Source of the DNA: Lamellibrachia satsuma
Lineage: Eukaryota; Annelida; Polychaeta; Sabellida; Siboglinidae
Direction of reading: 5' to 3'
Length of the DNA stretch: 64,000 nucleotides
Assembly: GCA_033239005.1 (NCBI GenBank)
Contig: BSQZ01000002.1
Coordinates: 2,721,001 to 2,785,000, forward strand
This document shows, one piece after another, positions 54,316-64,000 of this stretch (position 1 is its first letter; every line of letters begins with the position of its first letter). Made by a program: the position numbers and the translations under genes. The notes under the pieces were generated by a model. The model was not told the origin of the DNA. It saw nothing but the letters and a program-made list of their open reading frames with translations, and searched no databases.

Positions 54316-54667
54316 GCAGAGACCGCCAGAGGGCGACGTATTTCTTCAATAGACCTATTGGTCATGTTCTGTTGCATCTGGTGATCTTACTTTGGCCTAT
54401 TCAACTAAAGTTCATCATCTGACGGCTCGTGTCTAGATCTTATCAAGTGTTGTATAACAAGTTGTCACTCGGGTTCCTTGATGCTTCTCTCAGCTAGACA
54501 TGTCATGTTTGTAGACGTTTTATTTAATGCACAGGCGTCAACATCTACTCATGGAAAAGCCGGAAACATCAGGGAAAGCGGGAAGCGTCCTCCACCACTC
54601 AACTTTCGTAATTTTTTAGCTGATTTAAATGTTTTTTACCGGCCACCATTTTGATTCGCCGTTTTGA

Positions 54668-54766
54668 TATATATATGTGCGTGCGTGCGTGCGTGCGTGC
54701 GTGTGTGTATATAGACACGCACGCACGCACACGCACACACACACACTCACACACACACACACACGG
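54668..54766. repeat. GTGC/CACG microsatellite forming an inverted repeat
   Basis: ATATATATGTGCGTGCGTGC runs to GTGTGTATATAG, then ACACGCACGCACGCACACGC and CACACA. The two halves are mutually complementary, so a hairpin or Z-DNA structure is possible. Confidence 0.9.
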
Positions 54767-54934
54767 TGCAACTGTGCCACATTAGGCGACAGTGTACCTG
54801 CGTCTAATTAACATACAGCTAGAAAATGACCATTAACACAACAAATTAACATGACAGAACCCACACGGAACTCGCCAGATGGCAACGCCGTCGTGTGAAG
54901 TGCCGAAAACGCGCTAACTGATCGCACTCTATTT

Positions 54935-55185
54935 GAGTAAAGGATCAGTATAGATTGGATATCAGGAAATACTCGTTCTCACAGAGGATAATAAATTAAT
55001 GTAAACAAATTTCTACGGATTGTTTAACTGCTAGGAGCGTGAATATGTTAAAAAACAAGGTTGACACGTGTCCCAAGAGGGGGGTGACACGTAGATGGAC
55101 ATTGTTGTAAGCCTTCCTTGACTTCCTTGTCCACTTGTCATCTCGGCGTTTGGCTTGAATGGCAAATCTTGTTAAAATGTGTTAA
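54935..55185 (+). mobile_element. CR1 3'-end fragment
   Basis: About 250 bases matching the ORF2 C-terminus (GATCAGTATAGATTGGATAT, TCGTTCTCACAGAGGATAAT), the 3' UTR and the GGCAAATCTTGTTAAA tail of the intact copy. It is diverged, with stops. Confidence 0.88.
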
Positions 55186-56929
55186 CTCTTTTTTACAAAT
55201 CATGTGTATCAACGACAAATGTTGGCATGATTTTCACTCACAAATAAATACCGGTTCACATTTAAACATAATATTCATGCTGTACGATATATGCCTCCCC
55301 ATCGTATCTTCTTCGGGGCCGCACGCAAAGGTCCGGGAGGCATTTCTCACATATGTAGATGTGTTTTAATTGTCCGTCTTCTATGCGCTCGCCATGTCAA
55401 GATTTATAATTGATTCTGTACTCAATCGACCAATCAGTACATATATTACTAATTAAGTGTAGTCAACGCTTTGTTCTCCAGTTTCGAACAGATTTTAATC
55501 GTGTAAATCAGACGGCTACGTACATAGTAGCAATATAATCACTCATGATGACAATGAAAAGAAACATTGAAGATATATATCACCGTAAACCGTAAAGAAA
55601 AGTATTTAATGTAAACATCACGTAAAATGTATAGACTCTTAACGTCTAGAAGACTTGACAAGTAAATTCTGACCGGAAATTTTTAATTATAAAGCTAAAG
55701 CAGGTACGACCCGCCGCCTGAAAATTTGAACGCCTAAAATTAGGCATGACTACACACATGAGTGTGAATTTTAAATAGTCTTGCCCGCCCTTTGGAAACG
55801 CGCTTCCAGTGCACTTATGCTATCAGCTTACCACATTCAGACGTCATCACAATAGGCGCTGTGATTGCTTAAATACCCAATTCGCTTTACCATTGGTCAA
55901 CTTGTTAAGCCATCTACCGTCTCAACCGCTGGACAACAATGACATCTGCCAGCACTTCCTTGCCCAGTTCGTAAGTTAAACATTTTAACTCTTGGAGCTG
56001 GCCAAATCCAGGGTTCCCAATGCTCCTACTCAGTTCCCTAATTACGTTGACCTCTGAGGTCAGAACAATTTAGCAAATGTCAGGATTAAAGGGCGGAACA
56101 TCGTGTTCCATTCAGGGAGGACTAAAGGGGCTAAACTTTGCCATCAATCTTTGGCACCATATGGATTTTGTCCATATCCACTTGGGTGGTTTAACTATAA
56201 TATTTTCGAAACCTGCCTTTCTGTTGCTAATCTAGGCTTAATACATCGATTGAACACCTCCTAATTACTTAGTAATAATAACTATTAAACACTTATTAAA
56301 TAAAACGGGCATATACTTCACAAAGCGATGTGAGTTCATTCTTTAGTTACGTCCATATGATGCGATGATTACGTATATATTTATGTTGTTTGACTTTTTT
56401 CTACCTGAACATAGTAATAGCGACTGAGGGGCGTACACTCCAACTTTTTAAATGAGGCCTAACTATTTAGTTATTAAAAAATATAATAAGCTCTTTTCTC
56501 CATATATAATAATATATACTTCAATGAGTCTGTTTATATGTCTGTTTGTCCGTTGTGTCTTATACACGGCCGATTCGGACGAAAGAAAAGGCTATAGCGG
56601 AAGTTGCGGAATCATTTTGATTTCTACGTCATCGGAAATATAATAATTATGCGTACAAATGCGCTGGACGCACGAAGTAATTTGGAATACTTTTTAATTT
56701 GTATTTTTTTCTAATTTTTTCTTATTATTCCATAGATGTGTTTTATATATAGAAACGTCAATATATAGCATTACAAAGTAACACTAGCTACACTGCAGTG
56801 ACATTGTATTTATCCAAAGACATTGTTTTAGGGAAAAAAGCTACATTATAGCAACATCGTAGCGCAGTCCATAGTGGCCACTTGAAAAAAGCCCTATATA
56901 ATAATAATGTAGATCAGTAGAAAATACCT
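55186..56929. other. no gene seen
   Basis: AT-rich intergenic-type sequence. Nothing supported on either strand. Confidence 0.5.
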
Positions 56930-57115
56930 ATGGCTGCCTTTTCTCTTAGTTCAACGCCGGGAAACTCAGCTGTTTTGTTTTACTTTTCGTATGTGGTACT
57001 ACCTTTTGAAACTGCAAATGCACACTGCTCTGAATGTTTCATATCAACACTAACCTACTTGCTCGCGTGTGTTCGTGCGTGCGTTCGTGCTTGCGTACGT
57101 GCGTGCTTGCGTACG

Positions 57116-57155
<40 letters not shown>

Positions 57156-57487
57156 TTCGTGCATTTAGGTATATTTCCCAAAATCGAATAACATCTGCCA
57201 TTTTTTAGGCCATTTCATTAATTTGTCTGGATCATCTTGTAAATATTATTTATCTCCATCATTTAAAAGTTTTTTCTATTATCTTTCCATTTCTTAGTCA
57301 TCAATACAAAATACCTGTGGCTGCCTTTTTCTCTTACTGCAACGCCGGGTAACTCAGCTATTATGTTATGTTTTTATTATGTTGTACTACCATATGAAGT
57401 TGCAATTGCACACTGCTCTGAATGTTTCATGTCAGCACTTACGTACTTGCGAGCTTGCTCACGTGCGTTCGTGCGTGCATGCGTGCA

Positions 57488-57543
<56 letters not shown>

Positions 57544-57775
57544 TGTAGGTATATTTCCCAAAATCGAATAACATATGCCATTTTTATACCATTTCATTAA
57601 TTTGTCTGGATCATCTTGTAAATATTGTTTATCTCCATCATTTAAACGTTTTTTTTCTTTCTATTTCTTAGTTATCTGCACATTGTAGTACCTTTCTTTT
57701 CATACCATCTTCCAAGTCATTTTAGTTTAACTAGTAATCTTTGATGTGGCACTTTATCGAAAGTTTCCTCATGAA
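56930..57775 (-). pseudogene. two tandem CR1 RT relics, each with a GTGC microsatellite
   Basis: In reverse, 56970-57295 and 57345-57690 each match the CR1 block around FNFGKCK to KVSEQCGIAASKG (for example CACTGCTCTGAATGTTTCAT against CATTGCTCTGAAACTTTCAT at 23993). In both copies the stretch between the KVSEQ and NFGKC blocks is replaced by a GTGC/GTGT run (57062-57160 and 57468-57546). A last piece (57725-57770) matches [10 protein letters not shown] with an internal deletion. Both copies share AAAATACCT-TGGCTGCC upstream, so the unit was duplicated with the microsatellite inside. Confidence 0.8.
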
Positions 57776-57834
57776 ACAATTGATGCATTAAACATAATAT
57801 ACGCAAAATACAACGAAATATTCCAGGATACGGA

Positions 57835-57840
57835 TTTATT
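57835..57840 (-). terminator. polyadenylation signal AATAAA
   Basis: AATAAA on the minus strand about 90 bases after the stop codon of the cysteine-rich peptide gene, a normal spacing for a 3' UTR. Confidence 0.6.
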
Positions 57841-57930
57841 GATCAATACAACTCTTCCGAATTCTATATTTTCAACATGGCCGTTCTCAGTAATAAGCAG
57901 CCACAACCCGAAACAAGATTTGCCGGTTGC

Positions 57931-58100
57931 TTAGTACCTTCTTGATTGGTAATTGAAGTATTCGTAGCATTTAGCGAAGCCACGTCGGTCACACTTGCAG
58001 GAGCTACATACTTTACAAGCACTGTGATTGTAGTCGTAATCGTATCTTGTGACCTCGCATGTACACCACCCGTACTTGCAATTTGTATTGCAGCTTTTCG
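57931..58100 (-). CDS. cysteine-rich peptide exon 3
   Basis: Preceded by acceptor CTCTCTGGTTTCAG. Encodes nine of the ten cysteines and ends with TAA at 57933-57931. Confidence 0.75.
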
Positions 58101-59865
58101 CTGAAACCAGAGAGCATATCAGTTTATTATCACACATTAATGCACGTCCTATACATAAATATTTGCGTGGATTTCGAAATCAATGTATATTTATGATTGA
58201 ATCAATATCCGCACAGATAATTTCAATTGATGAACATCACCCCCACCAACTGAACAGTTCGATATATACCATACTGGGCAATCTGGAGTAAAATGCATGC
58301 GGAAAGATACGTATTATACCTGATTCAACATTTCACCGGATATTTATTATTGTTAAACCACATTTTGTAAAATTGTGAAAACGACACTTAAACCAAATTG
58401 TGAACATTTTGCGAAATTTAAAATACACGTAGATTCTAGTTTGACGAAGCAAACCTTTTCGTACAAATATGTATTAATATATGTTCCAATCGTGTTGTAT
58501 CTATCTATTCTTCGAGCGTAATGCCGGTTAAAATAACACATTTTAAATATAATATAGCTCGTGTTTTTTTGTTTTTTTGTTGAAAACGCAACATTAGTTG
58601 CTTATTAATCTAGGAGGAGACTATACACGGGTGGTTCTTGATGAATTGTGTCTGATGTCCTCTACGTCACAAAGACCTTCACTTGATTAAGGTTCTCGTA
58701 AAATCACTGCAAACACTAGAAGCTTATCTACAGTGCGCTGAAACGTTCGCTCAAAACTCCAAAAAAGAAAGAAATGTGTAACATATACTTAGAACTTGCA
58801 AAGGTTAAAAGTGTTAACCTTTCACGACGTCACCTATCGGTGCTGGAGAGTTGGTGAAAACTAAAATATGCGATCATCTATTTTATAAAAATAAAGTTTC
58901 TCAACTTGAACTGGGCAAGGATTTAGCTTGGATCGTCTGAGCTATCATTATTTACCAATGAAATTGGATTGACAATTATACACACACAATACACATGTAT
59001 TGAAAATTGTATTGATGCATGTATTGTTATAATCCAATCGGCGACATTACTTACTGCTTTTTCTACGATTATAAACACACAAAAACAACGTTGGACGAAA
59101 CACAATTTTTTTATAATGAATATGTTCTTTAATTACTTTGCCAGAATGAACATGGTAACAACAGAATGAATATATTCTTCAATTAGTATGTAACTAACAT
59201 GAAAATACTCACAACAGAATCCGTTACCCTTTGGCAGTGGAAAGATAAAGGCGTCTACGATCGTCGACAAGGCGACGATCATAACGAGCATAAAGACTGT
59301 CAATTTGAGAGCATTCATGCTGGAAGACGAAATGTAGTATCTTTGTGACATTCACAGAGTTTCCACGATCGACAAACGGTGCATTCTTAATGAAGACAAT
59401 TGAAATACATAACGACAATATCAACATCCAAAGAAAAGAAAGGTTCACATAAGCAAGAGAATAATATTGCAGAAACTAGCTGTGGCATGTAACATGAATG
59501 CACTGTTACTTGAATTTCACCCGGCGGATTTGTGTAAATTTTTTTACAATTCTTAATTTTATATGTTTTTGTGATCAGTTTCGCAGAATTATTCTTTATC
59601 TGAAGAGTTCGAAAATGGCACACATTTAAAAAACAGTTGAACTTCATCAACCGTATGTAATTAACAGGTGATCTGTCATGGAGCTGTCCAGGAAATATAG
59701 ATTTGGAATAGTGTGGCGTTTACATGACATCCGCGAATAAGCAATTATTATGAGGCAGCGTGTTAAACATCATTAAACTATTAGAAACATGCAATTATAC
59801 TTACATGGAATGAAATTCTTCAATGTCCTGTGGTCAACGAACAGCACTGACGACAAGAGATGATG
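57931..59865 (-). CDS. secreted ten-cysteine peptide precursor, three-exon gene
   Basis: Coding parts are 59318-59213 and 58100-57931, with an untranslated first exon at about 59865-59805. Splicing joins a one-base remainder to two bases, in phase, to give 91 residues. Residues 1-23 (MNALKLTVFMLVMIVALSTI...VDA) are a hydrophobic signal peptide with a likely cut after VDA. The mature part starts FIFPLPKGNGFC and has ten cysteines spaced C-x3-C-x3-C-x4-C-x-C-x13-C-x2-C-x2-C-x-C-x7-C. It has a Tyr/Asp-rich middle and a basic tail (QSRRY). The first four spacings match those of bivalve mytilins, but the rest does not, so no family is assigned. Such peptides are usually defence, signalling or venom-type molecules stabilised by disulfides; which applies here is unknown. 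No lesion is seen. Confidence 0.75.
59213..59319 (-). CDS. cysteine-rich peptide exon 2 with start codon
   Basis: Acceptor TTTCGTCTTCCAG is followed by C and then ATG at 59318. The exon encodes the signal peptide and first cysteine and ends at donor GTGAGT (59212-59207). Confidence 0.75.
59805..59865 (-). other. untranslated first exon of the cysteine-rich peptide gene
   Basis: Ends at donor GTAAGT (59804-59799). The start is estimated as 25-30 bases downstream of the TATA box. It contains no ATG-initiated frame that continues into exon 2. Confidence 0.5.
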
Positions 59866-59884
59866 AACAGGTAAAACGCTCTGA

Positions 59885-59891
59885 ATTTATA
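59885..59891 (-). promoter_or_regulatory. TATA box
   Basis: TATAAAT on the minus strand, in CTGTATAAATTCAG, about 80 bases upstream of the exon 1 donor. Position and sequence fit a focused Pol II promoter. Confidence 0.55.
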
Positions 59892-59899
59892 CAGTTACT

Positions 59900-61390
59900 T
59901 CTAGCTTGTGCGTGTGTACAGTATGACACGAAGGTTACGATGTCTTTCTTTTTATCGAAAGAAAAAGAAAGAGAAAATTTGTTGATGTTAATGGTAACCA
60001 GTCGTGTTGAAGCAATGTTTTTGTTTTCCAGTGCGTCATACCTGCAAGGGAGCATTAAATAAAACTTTTTTTCGTGTGATGAATCGACACTGTATCTCCT
60101 GCTGTGTTCGAGAAGTTTATCGTGTTCTCTAAAAGGTTGTTCCCACTTTTTTGAAGGCGATCTGGCGCGAAGCGTTTCTTTGTGTTTTTGTTGTGTTTTT
60201 CATTGCATCGCAACAAGTGGTCAATGGAAAACTGGGGAAAAAACGTTGTTTGAAAGCATTTTTGAGTAATACATTTTTCAACGTATGGTTTTTCATTTCA
60301 ACAACATATTTGGAAAATGCATCGCGATGTTATGTTTGAAAACACCATACGTATGCCAAAGCTGTTTGTACCTTTTAATGTAAATATCATATAAAATTTG
60401 AAGATATATTAATTTGTTTGTGCTGACAATGAGGAGCCAGTTCCATCGGCTGGTGTCCTGAATCATGTGCATCGGTAAGAGCTACTCGTGCATACATGCG
60501 TACCGCTCTTCAATATTGTGCGTCAGTAATAAAACTCAAGCATTTCGTTGACATAAACATCTTAATCTAACTGGCCATTTCTCAGAACGCTATCCTTCCT
60601 TTTACAAGGTAATTGTGTTTTAAGCATTTCCAGTTTACGTTGGCTCAGCGATATCAACAACCGCATGGAGGAAAGAATCATTGTAGAAAAAGTTTTAAGA
60701 ACACAACAGTAAAGAATCTTACAACATTAAGGAGGTTGATTTCTTTCCAAGTTGGCAGGCGTTCTTGTATCACCCAAATTCCTAACTGGTCTAAAGTATG
60801 CAGTTGAACATTAATATGACGTACATTGACTCTCGTATGCTTTACTCTTATGTTTTACCTTGTTTTTTTACAACACTGTTCTCTCAAGCATAAAGCACCT
60901 TCCTCTTGTTGAACTTTGTAGTCGTGTTGTCCCGCTGTTTCTACGCCGCTTTACATGTTAATTAATTACTGGTCACCAACATAATATGCATATTAAATTA
61001 TGTAAACAGTAACGATAACGTACGTACATCAGCCGGTCGATATACCACAATAATGCCACAACTTGGTTATTGACAGTTCGGGTACGATACGTAATACTCG
61101 TGTAAGAGAAGGCAGTGTTAGTTGAACTTTTAGTTCCTTTTCATATGTAGGACACAACCATATGTCAACATTGTATTTACTCACATTAGCTATGATTATT
61201 AGAACATAAATTTAGCCAAAGATAATACATATATTATACATAGATGATTATATGTAACTTACTCGGCAGGGTTGGTAAACTAGCTCCACTGATACATGGT
61301 GTCAGGTAAGTTGAGCCACATTGAAGTGTACATTGAGTAGAAATGGGTAAGTGCTTTTATTTGTATAATTTATGTAGGCCTTCGGCCCTG
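59900..61390. other. no gene supported
   Basis: AT-rich. An open frame of 62 codons at 60151-60339 starts with a hydrophobic, signal-like stretch (FLCVFVVFFIASQQVVNG) but has no splice or family support. Confidence 0.4.
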
Positions 61391-61392
61391 GT

Positions 61393-61800
61393 ACGCACTC
61401 CAGAGGACAGACAACTCCGGCGAGGACTGTGCATGAATGGTGCCCCTACGACAGAGGACAGACAACTCCGGCGAGGACTGTGCATGAATGGTGCCCCTAC
61501 GACAGAGGACAGACAACTCCGACGAGGACTGTGCATGAATGGTGCCCCTACGACAGAGGACAGACAACTCCGGCGAGGACTGTGCATGAATGGTGCCCCT
61601 ACGACAGAGGACAGACAACTCCGGCGAGGACTGTGCATGAATGGTGCCCCTACGACAGAGGACAGACAACCCGTACGACAGAGGACAGACAACCCCTACG
61701 ACAGAGGACAGACAACCCCTACGACAGAGGACAGACAACCCCTACGACAGAGGACAGACAACCCCTACGACAGAGGACAGATAACCCCTACGGCAGTCCC
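61393..61800. repeat. composite minisatellite, 51-bp units then 23-bp units
   Basis: Five units of CGACAGAGGACAGACAACTC + CGGCGAGGACTG... (51 bp) are followed by six units of CGACAGAGGACAGACAACCCCTA-type (23 bp). The 23-bp unit is the 51-bp unit with its middle removed. The frames over it are artefacts. Confidence 0.95.
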
Positions 61801-63299
61801 AGTAAAGGGACGAAGGTGAAAAAGATGACGTAGGCCTTCTAGTGAGATTTCGTAACAATTCATCTAAGAAATGTACACAATGGGTATTACACGTCATTAA
61901 GCAGTCACGTTGAATTAATATTGACTTATGTTCCCATAACAAATAGTAACAAAGAGTAACTAGCAACTATGTTGCATTGTTGCAATACAATGTTCCTGTT
62001 TGCTCGGATGTATGAATTCCATGATGTATTTTGAAATAAATCGGCACTCGTCTTCGTTTTTAACCACTGTTCACCTAATCGTCCCCTGGGCATTCAGTCC
62101 TTCGATTAGTCCCGTTTTGTCTATTAAGGTTTCATAATAATAATAACTATTATTAAAAGTGTATTTCGCAAAGGCGACAGCCAGCTAAGGCAAGCAGCTG
62201 GCTCATACGCCCGCTTACACGCGACACGACGCAGCTGCTCCAAGTCGACCACAGGGGATATAAATGATTCTCGTTTCGAGCCTATAGTTGATGATATACT
62301 GCACTTCCCTTCCCCAAGTTGTACACACCACAACACGTTAAATGTACCCATGTCATTATAAAATAAACCATTGGTATTAGTATTATCACATGTTAATATT
62401 AGTTGTTTTAATAAATAACAAAAGTAAATGTGTTCTTGTTTGTTCTCTCTGTTTTATTTTAAAATGCGGTTACATGTGAAATGCGACAGTGGATAACTTG
62501 TCGTTGGAGTCCGGAAGTGAACATTTATGGGTAATTATCGGCAAATTTACATAAAATCAACATGTCAGCAAACGATACTAGCTTGCAGGCATTTCGATCT
62601 GCTGAAGGTCGGTGCCATAGGTGCCGGGGAGGCCGGTTCTGGGTCGGCCGAGATATTCATTGAGTCCGTCCCTTCGGCTATATGCGGATTTTGCTAGGTT
62701 TGCAGGCACCTCCTCTATATTGCGTGAAGTGACGTACAATAATTTTATTCCTCGAGCATAGCTAAATCATTTGCACGTGCACATGCAATAAAGTCTCGTT
62801 AAAAGCGTTCACATTTTACAAACCAGCAGATATAAACCACAATCACAAATAATTGCAGCTGTCATCAACAGCCGAACTCTGTGACAGGCAGAGCTGACCT
62901 CTCGTACTTGCTTTGCTAAACTAGCCATATGTCATACGGGGTCGGATGTGGAACCATCCCCAAGGGCCCCCAAGGGTGGGGATCATACCTACACACCATG
63001 GGCTGTTGCTAGGACACCATATAGTTACTATATTATATATAGTTGGGGACTTAATTAATGAATGGGTGGACATGTTCACTCACATGTGGACCCTCCAAAT
63101 TGCAATTGTGAGGCTCCAGTCTGCTCCCGTATCTTAACGTATTAACCTGTGGCCGCATAATGCTCTTATCCGTGGTGTACCTCTAGGAGGTTAAGTTAGG
63201 GTTATCCGTTATCCTTCCTTATTATTGGCACTAAGGAAAAACGAAATAGGGTTATCAGCCATTGTCCAGTTAAAAAAGCTTGGCAATAATACATTCCCA
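61801..63299. other. no gene seen
   Basis: No supported gene. Slightly GC-richer patches (62160-62300, 62600-62720) have no recognisable motif. Confidence 0.5.
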
Positions 63300-63705
63300 T
63301 CATATACTGTTCGTAAGCAAGATGTTGTCTTTATAGTGACTTCAACTTAAGCCAGCATATTTTTCAAGTATTTAAATCTTGTTTCTATCATATAAGTGAT
63401 CTCCGTCGAATTCGGGGTCACATATTTATATCTACTGCAACGACATTAATTATTAGCCGCCTTGACTATTGTAGTTCAATACTAAATACACTTGCTAATA
63501 GAAGCATGGCTATATTCCATCGAGTACAACATTGTCTGGCACGTATGATATTCAGGGCCCCTCGGTTTTCACCATAACTACTACTACTTAAACAGTTACA
63601 CTGACATCCTGTTACATATCGAATTAATGTTAAGCTGGCCACCCTTACATATCGTGCTCTATCTACACAACCACACTACTTGCCTAGTATCCTGTATCTT
63701 TGAAA
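63300..63705 (+). pseudogene. LINE RT C-terminal relic
   Basis: Plus-strand translation gives FKSCFYHISDLRRIRGH, then TLIISRLDYCSSILNTLANR, FHRVQHCLARMIFRAP, stops, and then HPVTYRINVKLATLTYRALS. These match the post-RT block of L2/CR1-type LINEs (LRxIR, SRLDYCNSLL, LQRVQNxAAR, LHWLPVxxRI). Heavily decayed. Confidence 0.8.
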
Positions 63706-64000
63706 TATCCCTAGGTAGCTGAGATCATCAATTTCACAACAACTTAATGTGCCTAAAACAAAACTTAACTTGTGCAAAGTTCTTTCTCTGTCGATGCGCC
63801 TAGGGTCTTTAATGAAAAAAAAACATAAGAAACTATAGCTATTTTCCGAAAAAAATATCGAGACATGTTTTTTAAAAATTATATTTTAGCCATAAATCTT
63901 CGGCTGTCCACAGTTCCGATAATGACGTTTGCGCGTCTCTGTTCACGATTATGCAAAATTATTATGTTTTTGCCATCCGAGCTCAGGTTCGTGGTGATGA
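63706..64000. other. no gene seen
   Basis: AT-rich flank to the window edge. Confidence 0.5.

Noticed and set aside
61343..61833. 158- and 134-codon frames with 17-residue repeats
   Set aside because: The 51-bp minisatellite keeps frames open; no other coding evidence.

Overview
The window is eukaryotic, almost certainly from an invertebrate animal. It is AT-rich and gene-poor, with spliced GT-AG exons, a Mediator-subunit-like exon, a serpin, many CR1/L2-type non-LTR retrotransposon copies, a MULE-type DNA transposon and very many micro- and minisatellites. No bacterial operon, phage, plasmid or CRISPR structure is present. The phylum cannot be fixed from the sequence. The LINE and repeated-protein content and a cysteine-rich secreted peptide would suit a marine lophotrochozoan, but that is only an inference.

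Layout. 1-5.0 kb: LINE relics, including a long GC-rich reverse transcriptase (886-2308), and a 0.4 kb direct repeat. 5.0-11.3 kb: a serpin-like gene on the + strand, read as five exons. It has a frameshift in one exon, and the middle of the fold is not found. Its introns hold minisatellites, a long AT-centred hairpin and CR1 pieces. 11.3-19.0 kb: tandem arrays, TA microsatellites, three copies of a dispersed repeat and one decayed coding copy of a repeated protein family (15331). 19.0-21.1 kb: a MULE transposon with matching ends and an 8-bp target duplication. 22.1-30.1 kb: a nest of LINEs, with a CR1 fragment inside a second LINE family and a nearly intact CR1 inside an older CR1 of opposite orientation. 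30.4-32.4 kb: a second decayed copy of the repeated protein family. 34.4-38.4 kb: a decayed extracellular-domain gene whose intron carries another LINE with a 77-bp array inside its RT.

38.5-45.2 kb: duplicated non-coding DNA, a palindrome-rich satellite and 2.85 kb of adjacent 21-bp and 33-bp minisatellites. 45.4-50.2 kb: a direct duplication carrying two copies of a MED4-like exon with different lesions. 50.2-57.8 kb: further tandem arrays and CR1 relics. 57.9-59.9 kb: a complete-looking three-exon gene on the - strand for a small secreted ten-cysteine peptide, with TATA box, splice sites and polyadenylation signal. 60-64 kb: a mixed minisatellite and a last LINE relic.

The host genes show no functional relation to one another. 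Most of the structure comes from successive transposon insertion and tandem amplification, and several insertions can be ordered in time from the nesting. All homology statements come from reading motifs by eye; no database search was run.
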